This document shows, in pieces, positions 18,285 to 30,225 of a DNA stretch of 64,000 nt. The stretch is from Porphyra umbilicalis. Lineage: Eukaryota > Rhodophyta > Bangiophyceae > Bangiales > Bangiaceae. The position numbers and the translations under genes are program-made. The notes below the pieces were generated by a model. The model was given only the letters and a program-made list of their open reading frames with translations, made no database searches and was not told where the DNA came from. The number at the start of each line of letters is the position of its first letter. Within the stretch, counting starts at the first letter, position 1. Location: positions 62,001-126,000 of the forward strand of contig KV918800.1 in NCBI GenBank assembly GCA_002049455.2, written 5' to 3'.

Positions 18285-21200
18285 ATGGCGGGCTCTCCAC
18301 GTCGTCAGGGGGGCGCCTCGGCTGGGTGGTTTGCAAGCGCAGCGCCGCCCCCATCTGCTGCGCCGCTCGTCCTGCCGCGGCCAGCGGGCCCGCCCGTGGG
18401 TGGGGCGCGCCGCTCGACCGGGGGTTCGGGCACCCACGCCGGCGACGACTCTTCTCGGATCCCGCTCGCGCCCCACCACACCCCTGCCCCGCCACCTGCT
18501 CCCGCGACGCGGGACGCGCTGTCCGGAGCGCTGGTCGCACCCCCAGCCATCCACCTGCATGCTGGCATTGGCGGGGAAGTCGTAGCCGAACTGTCGGCGG
18601 GCCTCCACGCTTTTGTGGATGGGGAGGGATCCTACACGGTGCGCAACATGGTGGCGCGCCTGTTCTTCAACAAGCCTGACGTTGGCGGCCGCCTCATCCG
18701 CCTCGGCTGTCTGTTTTCTGACGCCGACCGCGCTGGATTCCTGAGCGACCGCTTCTCGGGCGCTGCCCTGCCGCCGGACGACCGCCGCTCGCCCGCGACG
18801 GCCAAGTCGGATCGCGCCGCGTACGAGGCCATCGTGAATTTGGCCAAGTACTGCGCCGCGTTCAGGCTGGACGCGGCGTGCACCCGCGCCGTGGTGGAGC
18901 AGGCGCTCCACGTGGCGGAGCGGGGCAACCACCACTTGGTGTCTGCGGTGCATAGCGCGGTGAAGAACGACTGGCAGAAACACTCTGTCAGCGCCACACA
19001 TGGGGGCCAAAAGACCACCATAAGACGTACGCGGGCTACATCCAGCGGTATTTTGCGTGGGCGGCGGACCGCAGGGACGCGGGTAAGGCGCTGCCCGTGA
19101 GCCGCAGTGTGTTGGTAGAGTACCTCGAGGCTGAGGCCACGCGGCGCTTGACGCCCGCGCGGCGTAAGCGGCCGTCGACTCGCCGGGCTATAAGCGCCGA
19201 CGCCGGTGCGGGGGAACGGGCTGCAACGGGCGGCGCTGGTGGGGACGAGTCGTCTGCTGGCGGGTCCTCCGACTCGTCGGATGCGCGCGCCAGCGACAGC
19301 GACTGCTCCGTGCCGCGTCGGCGCCGCCGCACAACCCCGCACGGAGGGGCTTCCAGTCGAGCACCGGGGGGGGGAGATGTGGTGGCGGGGGCGCAGCGCG
19401 GCGGAGCGCGTGATGTTCGCGTGGCTGGCAACACATCTGCGACGGTGCGGGACGGGTCCCATGTGCGGCCGCCACCAACTCCTGAGCGTGGCGCACCTGA
19501 GCGACGCGCCGCAGCGCCGCCTCATCCCCCGACCCCGCCGGCCGATTCGAGGTCGACGCCCCCCCCTGCGGGGGCCGCTGTGGCGGTGGGCTCGGCGCCT
19601 CCGATGGCAGGCCTGCTACAAGACGGCAATGTGGGCACAGCGGGGAGCCGCGCCGCGCCCCCCCCTCGTGACGGGAGCGCGCCGCGCTCGTCAGGGGCCA
19701 ACGGCCCGTCACCGTCGTCGGTCAGCGGCCAGAGGCGACCAGTGAGCCACCACGTGCTGTTGGGAAACCTCAATGCGCTCTCTAAGGTGGCCAACCTCTT
19801 CAATTTGCTGTGGCGAAACGCGGCGTGCTCGTGCTGCGGCCACTGGGCGACGGACGAGTTTCTGTCGGTCGAATGCTTCCACCCGGCAGTCGCGGTTGTT
19901 GGCCGCCGCAAGCGGGACCGGACCCTGCATGAGAATGCGGCAGGCGTTGCCAAGGCAAAGGGCAAGCGCGACACGTCGGTGACTGACGAGCAGCGGCGCG
20001 CGGTCTCCATCTCCCTGCTTCTGCAGGCGAAGACGGCGCTTGAGTACAACAAGGACGCGCGGCTGAACGCCCTGTGGTTGATGCAGTATGCGCTCGGATC
20101 GAGGCGCGCCACGGCTAGGGAGCTAACCTGGACCGACCTGAGGTTCCGCGCTTTTGCGGGTATGTTTGCGGACGCACAGCGCGAGGTACCACTTTTGTGC
20201 ACCTACTTTGAAGCGACCAAGACCTACGAGGGGTTCGTGCATTGCATCGGTGCGCTGCCGCACGTGGACCCGTGGGTGTGCCCTGCCGGCGCCATGGCCG
20301 ATGCGCTGGTGGAGTTTTGCCACCGTCCAGGTGGCGACGCCACCACCCCCCCCGTCGACTTTGCGCCCGCCTTTACGCGGAACGACGGCGAGCTGGTGGC
20401 GTCCGGCGTCAAACCGATTCACTTCCGTGAGGCCGGCACCGCGGTCGGTTTCCGCTCCTGGTACCGGATGCTGGCCTTCCCCAGCCCTCGGGGGGGGCTG
20501 CTCAAGCCCATGACGTACCAATACCACAGCACCAGTTTGAGGCTGCGTCTCATGGCGGCCGGCGTTCCCGATTGGGCGGCCAAGACGCAACTCGGACGCC
20601 GAGCGGCGGCGCAGGCGGGGAAGGAGCGCGGCGCGTCGGAGGCGGACAACAAAGACCACCTGATGTGGTCGGTCGGGCCGGGGAGCGGGACGTACGAGGC
20701 CGCCATCTTCACCCCCACGATAGTCAACGCGCTGTCGGGGCGCTACGTGGACTGCAAGTCGTCGACTACCCCCCTACTGTCGGTCCCCGTGCCGGAGGAG
20801 CTGCAAAACTCCATCTTCCCTTGGTTAAAGAAAGCCGAGGAAGCTCTGAGCGAGCGCGTGGCGGCGGATCCCAGCGCCCAAGACGAGGCGCTGCGGGACC
20901 TATTTGCGTTTGTGCGCCGGTTTTGGTGCGTGTGTTTTCAAACGCACACAGCGCGCTTGGCAACTGCCAGCGTTCCCTCTCACGCGTATGTCTTGCGCCA
21001 ACCCTTGCTGAGCAAGTCGGCGTTCCAAAACTATCGCACGTTGGTGGCGCGCACCCTCGAGACGGCCGGCGAGACCGCGGCGGCCGCGGTGGCGCAGGTC
21101 ATCCCCCCTCTGGCCGAGGCCTTCCGCGTGGCCGTAGAGGCGGTTGCCACGGCGAGCGCAGCCGGGACACGGGGTGTGGAGCGGCGCCTATCGGAGCAGA

Positions 21201-21964
21201 TGGACGCTGGCGCAGCGGTGGTCAAGGCACACGAGGAGATCGCGGTGGAGCGTGTCGTGGCGAGCACCACAGCGGCCGCGACGCAGGTCAACGGCTACGT
21301 GGACAATCGCTTCAACGCGCTGGAGGCGGAGCTTAGTCGGATGCGCGAGGTTCTGGCGCGGCTCATCATGGATGACGTGCTGCAGACCCCACGCGCGCGG
21401 CAGTTGGTGCGCGAGGAGCTTTCTCGTGCGCCTGCCCCCCCCCCCCATGGCTCCGCTGCCGCCTGCGTCTTGCTGAGTGAGAGTCAGCGTGCCGTTCTTC
21501 CTGCGCCTCCACCGCCTGTGCGCGTGTCGCAGCGCTTTCTGGAGGACCGGAACCGCGTGCGCTCGCTGCAAGCAGCCGAGCGACTGGCAGGCGTGCCCAT
21601 TCATGCGTCGGCGGACGAGTGCATCCCGCTGTTGCCGATGGCGCGGCAGCTGAACTGGAGGATGGCTCTGGACGAGTACGCCGTTGGGCTGGACGAGCGT
21701 CTTAGCATCCGAGAGATGTAGAAACTCTTTTGAAATAGGTGGAGGCTCAGGCAGGAGGGCGCGGTGAAGGAGCGGCTGGTCAAGCTGTACTCCGAACGCA
21801 ACGCGTTGTACCGCGCATTTGGCACGGAGTACGGACGCGTGGGGCACAGCCGCGGCGTAGACGGCTCGGTGGCATACCTCAAGTAGAAGTACGCGACGAT
21901 GAACAACGACAAGGCCGTGCAAGCCCGCATGCGTTCGGACTATCCCGCGGTGAACACGGTGTAG
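18285..21964 (+). pseudogene. Crypton-like tyrosine recombinase with Ndc10-type domain, interrupted frame
   Basis: ATG 18285 opens a frame of 225 codons to about 18959; the coding sequence then continues in another frame (TYAGYIQRYFAWAA, about 19025-19066) to TAG 21719-21721, about 910 codons. A core at about 19760-20960 resembles the NDC10_II/Crypton recombinase fold: helices with WRNAACSCCGHWA, RRATARELTWTDLR (box-I-like arginine), the HVDPWVCPAGAMADALVEF segment typical of these proteins, HSTSLRLR (H..R box) and GTYEAAIFTP (candidate nucleophilic Tyr). A coiled-coil stretch follows (about 21190-21370). Downstream of the stop the frame resumes (EGAVKERLVKLYSERNALYR), compatible with a GCR1_C-like DNA-binding tail, with another TAG at 21884-21886. 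Cryptons cut and paste DNA through a recombinase tyrosine. Either the copy is decayed, or it has very short introns (see findings). Confidence 0.6.
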
Positions 21965-22646
21965 GCTGGTAGTAGAGCGGGCTCTCTTTGCGTGCCTCTT
22001 GGGAGCAATTTATTGTTTTTGTAAAGCCATTGTCATGTCACTGCTCTTCAAAGACAACAAGGCGCAGCCATGTGTTCCCCTTTTTGGCTGCCCGTCGCGC
22101 GTGCACGCCGCCCTTCCCCCCACGGATGCATCCATTGTTGGGCTTCGCTGCTCACGAAAAACGCATCAACGACGCTTCTGCGTCACCAACTGCCCGTTGT
22201 GATGTGCTGCAGGCGATTGCGCTCTCTTTAAAGCACCAGGTAATCAGGACGAACATGCATACCAAAAAGGTTCTTGCACTTGAGGGAACCAACGACTGAC
22301 ACGACAATCACAGAAAAACTGACCTCACGAACGGGAGTTTTCCCAAGGTCACAACCGACTTTCTAGATGCACGCGGCGTGTCACAAACCTTTCGGCAGAC
22401 CACGCGTTGGCCGTTGAGGCACCACCCGAGCTCGTATGTACGCTCAGAAAAAGAGACGCTACGGGCAGGCTTTTTGCGCGGCGACTGAAAAACCGCAATG
22501 AGAATGCTCACGACACCTCCCCCGTTCTTAATAACACAAGACGTGCTCATCCGTGATGCGTTGTGTGCCACCCTGGCACCCCCCCAGTGTGTGACGACTT
22601 GACTTTATAGGCGTGCACAGAAAAAGTGATGCCAAAGAGGGGGTCC
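21965..22646. other. No gene seen
   Basis: About 50% G+C, clearly lower than the neighbouring coding regions. Probably the 3' flank of the Crypton-like element. Neither inverted nor tandem repeats were noticed. Confidence 0.4.
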
Positions 22647-25600
22647 TCACGCAACTGTACAAAAACCTAATGGACGTTGCTTCCAAGACCGCTCTGTATC
22701 GAGAAGCCCCGTGAAAAGACCGATCGGCGGTTCTTTTTTTTTGTAACATACGCGACCCCTCCCAGAAGCATCAAATTCAATGGTTCGGGGCCTACGAAAA
22801 ATGGCCGCTGTCGCCGCCACCGCGGCCACGGCCGCCACGGGCGCCAACCGGAGTGTCCCCGCGCGGCCTCCAGCAGGCGCCCGTGGGGCGGCATGATCGC
22901 CGCGGGGGGAACGCTGTGGCGTTCTCCCGCCGACCACCGCCGAACTGCCCATGCTGCGAGGCGGCTGCGGCTGCGGTGGCGGCCGCGGCGGCTGCAGCGG
23001 CTGCGGCGGCTGCGGCGTCTGCGGCTGCGGCGGCGGCCGCGGCGGCTGCGTCGGCTGCGGCGGCGGCGGCGGTTGCGGCTGCGGCGGCGGCCGCGGCGGC
23101 TGCGGCGGCTGCGGCGGTTGCGGCGGCTGCGGCCGCGGCGGCGGCCGCGGCGTGTCGGAGTCAAAGCCGTCGAAGCCTCCGCCGTCGGTCACCGAGCTGT
23201 CCGAAGACACCACCGACGGCGGCTGCCGCCGCTTAAGACCGGAGGCCTGGGACGCGCCGCCCGCGACTGCAGACGCCACCGCCGTTGCCGCATCCGCCGC
23301 CGCCGTCACAGGCGATGAAGGCCGCGCAGGACGCGAAGCGGCTCGTGGCAACGTCAGGAACACGGTTGTCTGGAGCGGCGCGTCAATAGAAGCGGCAGCC
23401 TGCTTTCGCTTGATCGCCTGCGCGCGGCGGCTGCGCTGCTTCCGGGCAGCCTTGGCGGTCGCCCGCACCGTTGGCGTCGACGCCCCCGTGACGACCTTAT
23501 CAGACGGGCCTGGCGAATCGACAGAGGCAGCAGCAGCCTCCGAAGGCGTTGCTGCCGCGGTTACCGCCGACGTCGGCGTCGACGCGGCCGCCTCCGTCAC
23601 CGCCGCTGAGCCTGGCGTCGCCAACGAGGCAACGGCGGCCGCCGAGTGCGTCACCGGCGCGGTTGCTGCCCGTCCCCACGTCGACGCGGCCCCCGCCGCC
23701 ACCGCCGCCGAGCCTGGCGCCGCCAACAAGGCAGCGGCGGCCGCCGAGTGCGTCGCGGAGTAATTTACTCCCCGCCCCCGAGTCAACGCGGCCGCGGGCG
23801 CCCCCGCCACCAAGCCCGGAGCCGCCAACGAGGCAGCGGCGGCCACTGTACGAGTCGCCGGCGCTGTTGCTGCCCGCCCCCGCGTCGATGCGGCCGCCGC
23901 CGCCTCAGCCGCCGACGTTGGCGCGGCGGCCGGCGGCGTCACCTTCGACGGCGCGTCACCCACGATCATGACGTCGTCCTGCGCCGCCACACCCTCAGTA
24001 GCAGAGACGTCGGCGGCCTCGCCCAAGGCGGGTGGCGCGCTCACGGTGCTGGCGTTGGTGCCCTTGGCCGCACCTTCGCCAGCAACCGACGCGTCTGCCG
24101 CCGCCTTGGATGGCGGCACCTTGATGCCTTCCGTCGCCTGCATTCTTTTGGCTTGGTGCGCCCAAAAGGCCGCCCCCATGGGCGTCTTGCGCATGAACGG
24201 AGGGCTGAATGCCATCGTGTTCGTCCGCTGCATTGTTGCTTCCCCCAATTCTCCACCGCGCTCGCGACACGGCCGATTGTGCGGTCGTCGGCAATGCCGT
24301 CGGCTCGTGCGCGCTCAGCCGCCTTGGTTGCGACGGGGCGGCCCGCCCACGGGCTCTGCTCCTCATCTTTGTCTCTCTCAACCACATCGACAGGAGCCGC
24401 ACCTTGGTCAGCCTTGCCGGCGGACGCCGCCGCATTCGCGGCGGCCGCCGGCGCCGGGTCCCCCTCGGCAGCCGCTTGCTCAGCGGCCTGCCCGTCGCCA
24501 CCCGCCTCAGCGGCGGCCGCCGCCCTTGCCGCTGCCCGTACCTGCGTGGCAGCAGTCCGCTTCTGCAGGGCAGCAAAGTCGGCGGCCGCAGACTTGAACC
24601 GGTCTTGGTTCTTCAGCTTCTCCCAGTAATGGGCCCAAGGGCGCATCACTGGTTTCGTGCGGCGCTTGGTCTTCTTCCCTTTCGCCACGTCGTCGGCATG
24701 GTCCCCGCGGATGCGGCCGTACATTTTTGTACCGCAGTACAGGCCCTCGGCGCAGTTGACGAGGTCGGCGTGCGTTGCAATGCCCGTAGGTTTGGACAGC
24801 CTCTCCTGCACGATACAGCTTGAAAACTACATAACACCTGCCACCATCTTTTTCCACTGCTGGCGGAGTGCGTCAATGCCGCGCTTGTCCCGCATCGCTC
24901 TCACCCCCGCGTCCTTCTCGTTGCGCAGCATATGCAGCCAGTCCTTGAGCACGCGACCCCAGAACTCCTTGCCCGACTGGTCCGTTCCGCGAATCTGATT
25001 GTTGGCCTCGATCAGCTACGCGTCGATGAGCGCCATGTTTTCCACCACCGCCCATGCCGGGCCGCGCCCCATAGTGTCCGATGGCGGCGCCGCAGGCGTT
25101 GCCGACCGACTCGGCGGCACCACCACCACGGCGACGCGACGCCGGTGGAAGAGGGGGTCGGCCGCCGCCGCAGCCCAGCCGTTTAGGCGTGGGCCGATTG
25201 ACGGAAGCGGCAGCCGCTCCCGCGCCAGCGTCGGTCGCCGCCACAACGGGTTGCTGCACGCGTCCGCCCGTGAGGTAGGACACAGCCGCCGCAGTCTTGC
25301 TCGAGGCCACCGCCAGCCTAGCCGCAGTAGCCTCGGCGTTCTTGGCCGCGCGCTCGGCCGCAGCGGTGATAGCCGCTGACGCCCGGTAGAAGGCTCGCGC
25401 GGACTCCGACTCGGCCGCGGCCGTGACGGCCGAAGCGGCCGCTCTGGCCGCCGGCGCAACGGCAGCTGCTTTTGTCTCGGCGACTGCGGCACGGCGGTAC
25501 GCCACCAGTCGCTCGGGACTGCGCGACCGCACGGGCCGCCGTTTCCGCTGGGCCCGCTGGGCCCACTGCTCGCGGGGAGGCCAATAGCCAAAGAGTGAGA

Positions 25601-26021
25601 AAGAGGATGCGCCCGATGTGGATGCCGCTGCAGATGTGGCGGTCGTGAAGGTTAGCCGTTCGGCGGCGGCCCACTCCCCCACCTCAGCGGGCTCGGCGGT
25701 AGGTAGTCGGGCGGCGGCCCGCTCTCCCACCTCCGCGGGCTCGCCGGTCGTTGGTCGGGTGGCGGCCCGCCCCCCCACCTTTGCGGGCTCGACGGTCGTC
25801 TGCCCGTCCACCGGGGTGGGTTTGGTGGATAGCAGTCGGGCGGAGGGCCGCTGCTCCACCTCGGCGGGCTCGACGGTCGGCGGCCGGGTTGCGGGCCGCC
25901 GCTCCACATCGGCGGGCTTGGTCGTCACCCGCTCGTCCACCGTTGTGGGCTTGGCAGTCGGCAGTCGGGTGGCGGACCACCCCCCCACCTTGGCGGGCTT
26001 GACGGTCGTCCGCCCATCCAC
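22647..26021 (-). pseudogene. Broken Myb/SANT-like DNA-binding protein gene
   Basis: On the minus strand, segments in several frames form one plausible protein. N-terminal tandem repeats (about 26020-25660) lead to an Ala-rich helical region with SRSPERLVAYRRAAVAE. Next comes a SANT/Myb-like core: RGPAWAVVENMALIDA, a TAG stop (about 25015), then LIEANNQIRGTDQSGKEFWG, RVLKDWLHML and RQQWKKMVAG, another TAG (about 24830), then LSKPTGIATHADLVNCAEGL and WAHYWEKLKNQDRFKSA. A last frame from 24248 encodes an Ala-rich region, a Pro/Gln repeat and a C-terminus to the stop at 22647. The pattern of paired tryptophans resembles Myb/SANT proteins linked to Harbinger-type transposons or plant NAM-associated proteins. 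Stops and frame shifts suggest a pseudogene. Confidence 0.42.
22948..23155. repeat. Imperfect GGCTGC/GGCGGC hexamer repeat
   Basis: CGG and CTG trinucleotides alternate over about 200 bp. Read on the minus strand it encodes PQPPQPPRPPPQPQ repeats in the 3' part of the broken Myb/SANT-like gene. Confidence 0.85.
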
Positions 26022-26085
26022 CGCGGTGGGCTTGGTGGTCGGCGTTCGGGCGGTCGCCCTCCCGTCCTCCCTATTGGGCTTGGCT
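25660..26085. repeat. Minisatellite with about 51-bp periodicity
   Basis: Diverged copies of a unit containing (a/c)CCTC-GCGGGCT-G-CGGTCG recur about every 50-70 bp. On the minus strand they encode degenerate TVEPAEVGGRAATRPPT-like repeats at the N-terminus of the broken Myb/SANT-like gene. Confidence 0.7.
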
Positions 26086-27748
26086 GCCTACCTCCAGGAA
26101 GCGGCTGCCCGCCTCTCGCCCCTTGCTCCAGCGGTCTTGGTGGCGGCGGCGGGCAGCAGCACTGGCACTGGCACTTGTCGAGGTGAAGGGCGACTGCCGC
26201 CACCAACTGCGCGATGCGTTGGCGCTCCCGTCTCCGCTGCTCCCTCCGCCGCGCGGTGTTGTCAAATCACTTCATACGAGTCATGGCGGTCGCAGGAGGC
26301 AGCGGCAGCCGCCCTTTGGTAGGTAACCGGCGGCCCGAGGAGCCCGGTCGCAGCCGGCAGCGGCAGCCGGCCGCGCCTGCCGGCGGTATCCGCTGCCCGC
26401 CACAACGAGATCCGCCGGCGTCGGGAGCCCGAGCGGCCGCCTCAGGGTGGCCAGGCGGCGTCCGCGAAGGGCGCCGAGGGGCAGGAAAATTTCGCGGGCG
26501 CCACAAATCCGCCGGCGGCAGCCGCAAATCCGCCAGCGGCAGCCGCTAATGCGGCCGCCGCCAGCCGCTGCCACAATAGCTGGGAGCTAGAGGGGAGCAA
26601 AAGGAGGTCGGGGGAGCAGGGGCAAGCCCGCTGCCACCGCGGCCAAAAGTGGATCCAAGACGCGGACAAGAAAAGCGCGCGCTGTCCAGGGCCCACGAGC
26701 GCCACCCGCTGGCAGCTGCAGGGGGAACTTCGGCAGTAACCACCAACGAAGCAGGCACCGACGAGTGGGAAAAAAGGCGCGCGCGGAAAGTGCGCGCGCA
26801 AAAGACGGCGGTCCACGCGACGGCGGCGCAGGCGATGATGGGCGATGGCGGGCACGGGCGACGTTGCGGGCGCAGGCGACGGTGGGCGCAGGCGGTGAGG
26901 GTGGGCGCAGGCGACGGTGGGATCGTTGTGGGATTCAGGCGAGGGCAGAGTGGCGAGGCCCCTGCCACCACGGGCTCACATGAGCACATTGCTCCCAGAG
27001 GCCGTTCACCGGCCACAGGGCTCCTTCAAGACCCTTCCTGTGGGGTCCTGGGCATGCAGGTGACGATCTGTCCCGCACGAGGGCGCACAAGAAAAAAGGT
27101 TGGCGATGCCCCCGCCAGAGACTGCAGCCAATGACCAAACTCTGATCGGGGCGGGCCCTCCACCCAAAATAGGGGGAGAGAGAGGCCGCGAGGATCCGCG
27201 CAGCAGTTGTGGCTGTATGGCTTGCGGGCCACCTCGCGAGTGCGACCAACACGAGGCGGCTGCCTCACCTCCGTCTCGCCGTCGCATCCTCACGTCCGCC
27301 TGTCAAACTGAGAGTCCACCACATGGCAACGCCAATTCTAGGCCCCAGCCTGCGAGAGCGTTGCCGCGTCACCGCCTGTTAAGGGTGTGTGGTGTAGGTA
27401 GCGCCATAATCTAGGGCCAACGATGCGGGGCGGACAGGCAGCACACGGTCAGGAGCAATGCTTCTTTTCATTGGTGTACACAAGGCCGTTCCAGCGGCTC
27501 AATTCGGCGTAGAAGAGCTGCCAGCGATGCCTCGTGCGAGGCAAGAATGGTGTGATTGGCTGATTCAGTCTCGGCGGTTGCCTCGTCAGACGGGCTGGGA
27601 ACACAATGTCACAGGCTGCGGGCCTCTCCACTCCTTCCTTTCGTGGTCACTCGTCTCTTTAGCCACATGCGGATGGCTGCTTACCATTCGTAGCGTCACT
27701 CAGGGGTACGCGCACAGAAGTCAGACCGAGCTCCGTTGCCCTCGCTGG
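26086..27748. other. No gene supported
   Basis: Contains degenerate CGGCAGC repeats (about 26330-26570) and a GGGCGCAGGCGACG repeat patch (about 26860-26935). Open frames are short and without motifs. Confidence 0.4.
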
Positions 27749-28906
27749 ATCGTCACCGCCGGCAGAATCCCCATCCAACTGGGTTTTAGATGGGCCTTGG
27801 ATGTTGTCTCATCACTCTTTGGATGTTGACGGATGGGCGTCACCCGCTCATCCAAGCCCATCCATCAGAGTTTTCGATGGGATACCGCTGGGCTTTGGAT
27901 GGGCTTTGGATGTGGGTTCTGAGATGATGGCGTAGTCCCGAGTTCCGCCCGTGAGTTCTTCGAGTCGAGGTGGCCCGCTCGAGAGACAGCGTGTGATCCT
28001 CGGCAGGCTCGGCCGTTTCATTTTCAGAAACCCCAATGTACAACCAAGAGACCATGTGATTGGCTACCAGTCGCACGTGGATTGGCCACACCGCGCAGCA
28101 GTTTGGGCCGATGCACTTGGTCTGCTGGTACCACAAGTATTTTATTGTGTAGCATGCCAATTGCACGTGCCTTGATTGGAGCCGCCGTCCTCACGACCGA
28201 CTCCGAATCCAACGAGGTGAAGTCGCGGCGGAGGCAAAGCTACAGCGTTCGTGACTCCAGTGCCACGACGCTGACTTGGGCGACCTCGCAATGGGCTTGC
28301 GGCGTCCATGACTTCGAAAAGCACTGTGCAAGTGACGGATTTTTTGCACTCTCATAGCGAATAGCGGAGCGCTGCGTGGAGCACGGCGGTTTGCGATGTC
28401 TCCGACTCTTCGCGATTTTCGAGGCCAAGTCATCTCCTGTCGCTGTCTGTCGGCGTGAAGAAGACGACCGTCGGTCTGGTCGTGTCGTCGACGACGCGGA
28501 CACAATCTACAAGATTTGAATGTCAATTACTATGAATCGTGGGAGTTGCATCGCAGAACAGCAAGAATCGACCTCGTGCCGCCGACGCCGCCGAGCACGG
28601 CGGACAGGATGGGACTGGTACGGGGGCTACAGTTAGCAAGGGCCCGCCACAAGAGTAGTAATGATACTGGCCCAATGAGATGGCGGGATTTCTCCGCGGC
28701 CGTGACGGGGGCCGGAAAGAAACGGCTGTGCTGCACAAAAACCCGATGACTTTTGACTGGCCTCGGTCGAGGAAGCCCATCCAAGTAACTCTTTGGATGG
28801 GAAATCGGGGGTCGCTCACAGACGTCAAAAACGCCCAGCCATCAGAGTTTTGGATACGGATAGGCTTTGGATGGGGACGGATGGGGATTCTGCCGGCGGT
28901 GACGAT
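27749..28906. mobile_element. 1158-bp TIR element, copy A
   Basis: Starts ATCGTCACCGCCGGCAGAAT and ends with the exact complement at 28906. The inverted match extends through CCCCATCC and then degenerates into repeated CCCATCC/GGATGGG subterminal motifs. A second copy of identical length and orientation lies at 29068-30225. No transposase is visible, so it is non-autonomous. No clear target-site duplication was found, so the superfamily is undetermined. Confidence 0.75.
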
Positions 28907-29067
28907 GGCACGGTCCCTTTCTTTCAGGTGGTCAAGCCTCGTCCCTCAATAGGTTACGGTCTCCTAGTCACACTTCTGACTCAGCAGTAGTAGTGAGTGG
29001 CCGCCACACATCCGAGTCATGCCGCCTGCTGAAACGCCGCGTGCTGCTGCGACGACCAAGGCTACCC

Positions 29068-30225
29068 ATCGTCACGGCTGGCAGAATCCCCATCCAAACG
29101 GGTTTTAGATGGGCCTTGGATGTTGTCTCGTCACTCTTTGGTTGTTGACGGATGGGCTTCTCCTGCTCATCCAAGCCCATCCATCAGAGTTTTCGATGGG
29201 ATACCGCTGGGCTTTGGATGGGCTTCGGATGCGCGTTTCCAGCCGATGGCGTGGTCCCCAGTTCCGCCCGGGAGTCCTTCGTGTCGAAGTGGCCCGCTCG
29301 AGAGACACCGTGTGATCCTCGGCAGGCTCGGCCGTTTTGTATTCAGAAACCCAATGTGAAACCAAAAGGCCATGTCATTGGCTACCAGTCGCACGTGGTT
29401 TGGCCACACCCGCGCAGCAGTTTGGGCCAATCCAATTGGTCTGCTGGAAGTATAAGTACGCTGTTCCAAAGCATGCCCATTGCACGGGCCTCGGTTGCAG
29501 CCGGCCGTCCTCACGACCGACTCCGAATCGGACGAGGTGAAGTCGCGGCGGAAGCAGAGCTACAGCGTTCTTGATTCGAGTGCCGTGTTGCTGGGGCGGG
29601 CCTCCACGCGCGTGTCGGGGGCACTGGGCTGTCTCACAACACACTGTGCAAGTGACGGAATTTTTGCACGCTCAAAGCGAATAGCGGAGCGCAGCGTGGA
29701 GCACGGCGTTTCGCGATGTCACCGACTCATTGCCATTTTCAAGGCCAAGTCATTTTCTGTCGCTGTCTGTCGGCGTGAACAAGACGACCGTCGGTCTGGT
29801 CGTGACGTCGACGGGGTGGACACAATGTACAAGATTTGAATCTCAAGTACTGAGAAATATGGGAGCTGTATCGCAGAAAAGCAAGGGTTGACCTCGTGCC
29901 GCGGACGCCGCTGAGCAGGCGCACCAGATGGGAGCAGTACGGGGGCTACAGTTAGCAAGGGCCCGGCTCAAGAGTAGAAATGATGCTGGCCCAATGAGAT
30001 GGCGTGATTTTTCCGCGGACGTGACGAGGGCCGGAAAGAAACGGCTGTGCTGCACAAGAGTGCGGTGACTTTTGACTGGCCTCGGTCGAGGAAGCCCATC
30101 CCAGTAACTCTTTGGATGGGGAATCGGGGGGCGCCCACAGACGTCAAAAATGCCCGTCCATCAGAGTTTTGGATACGGATAGGCTTTGGATGGGGGCGGA
30201 TGGGGATTCTGCCGGCCGTGACGAT
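29068..30225. mobile_element. 1158-bp TIR element, copy B
   Basis: Same structure and orientation as the copy at 27749-28906, with point differences throughout, including in the TIR (ATCGTCACGGCTGGC versus GCCGGCCGTGACGAT at the right end). Separated from copy A by 161 bp of unrelated sequence. Confidence 0.75.
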
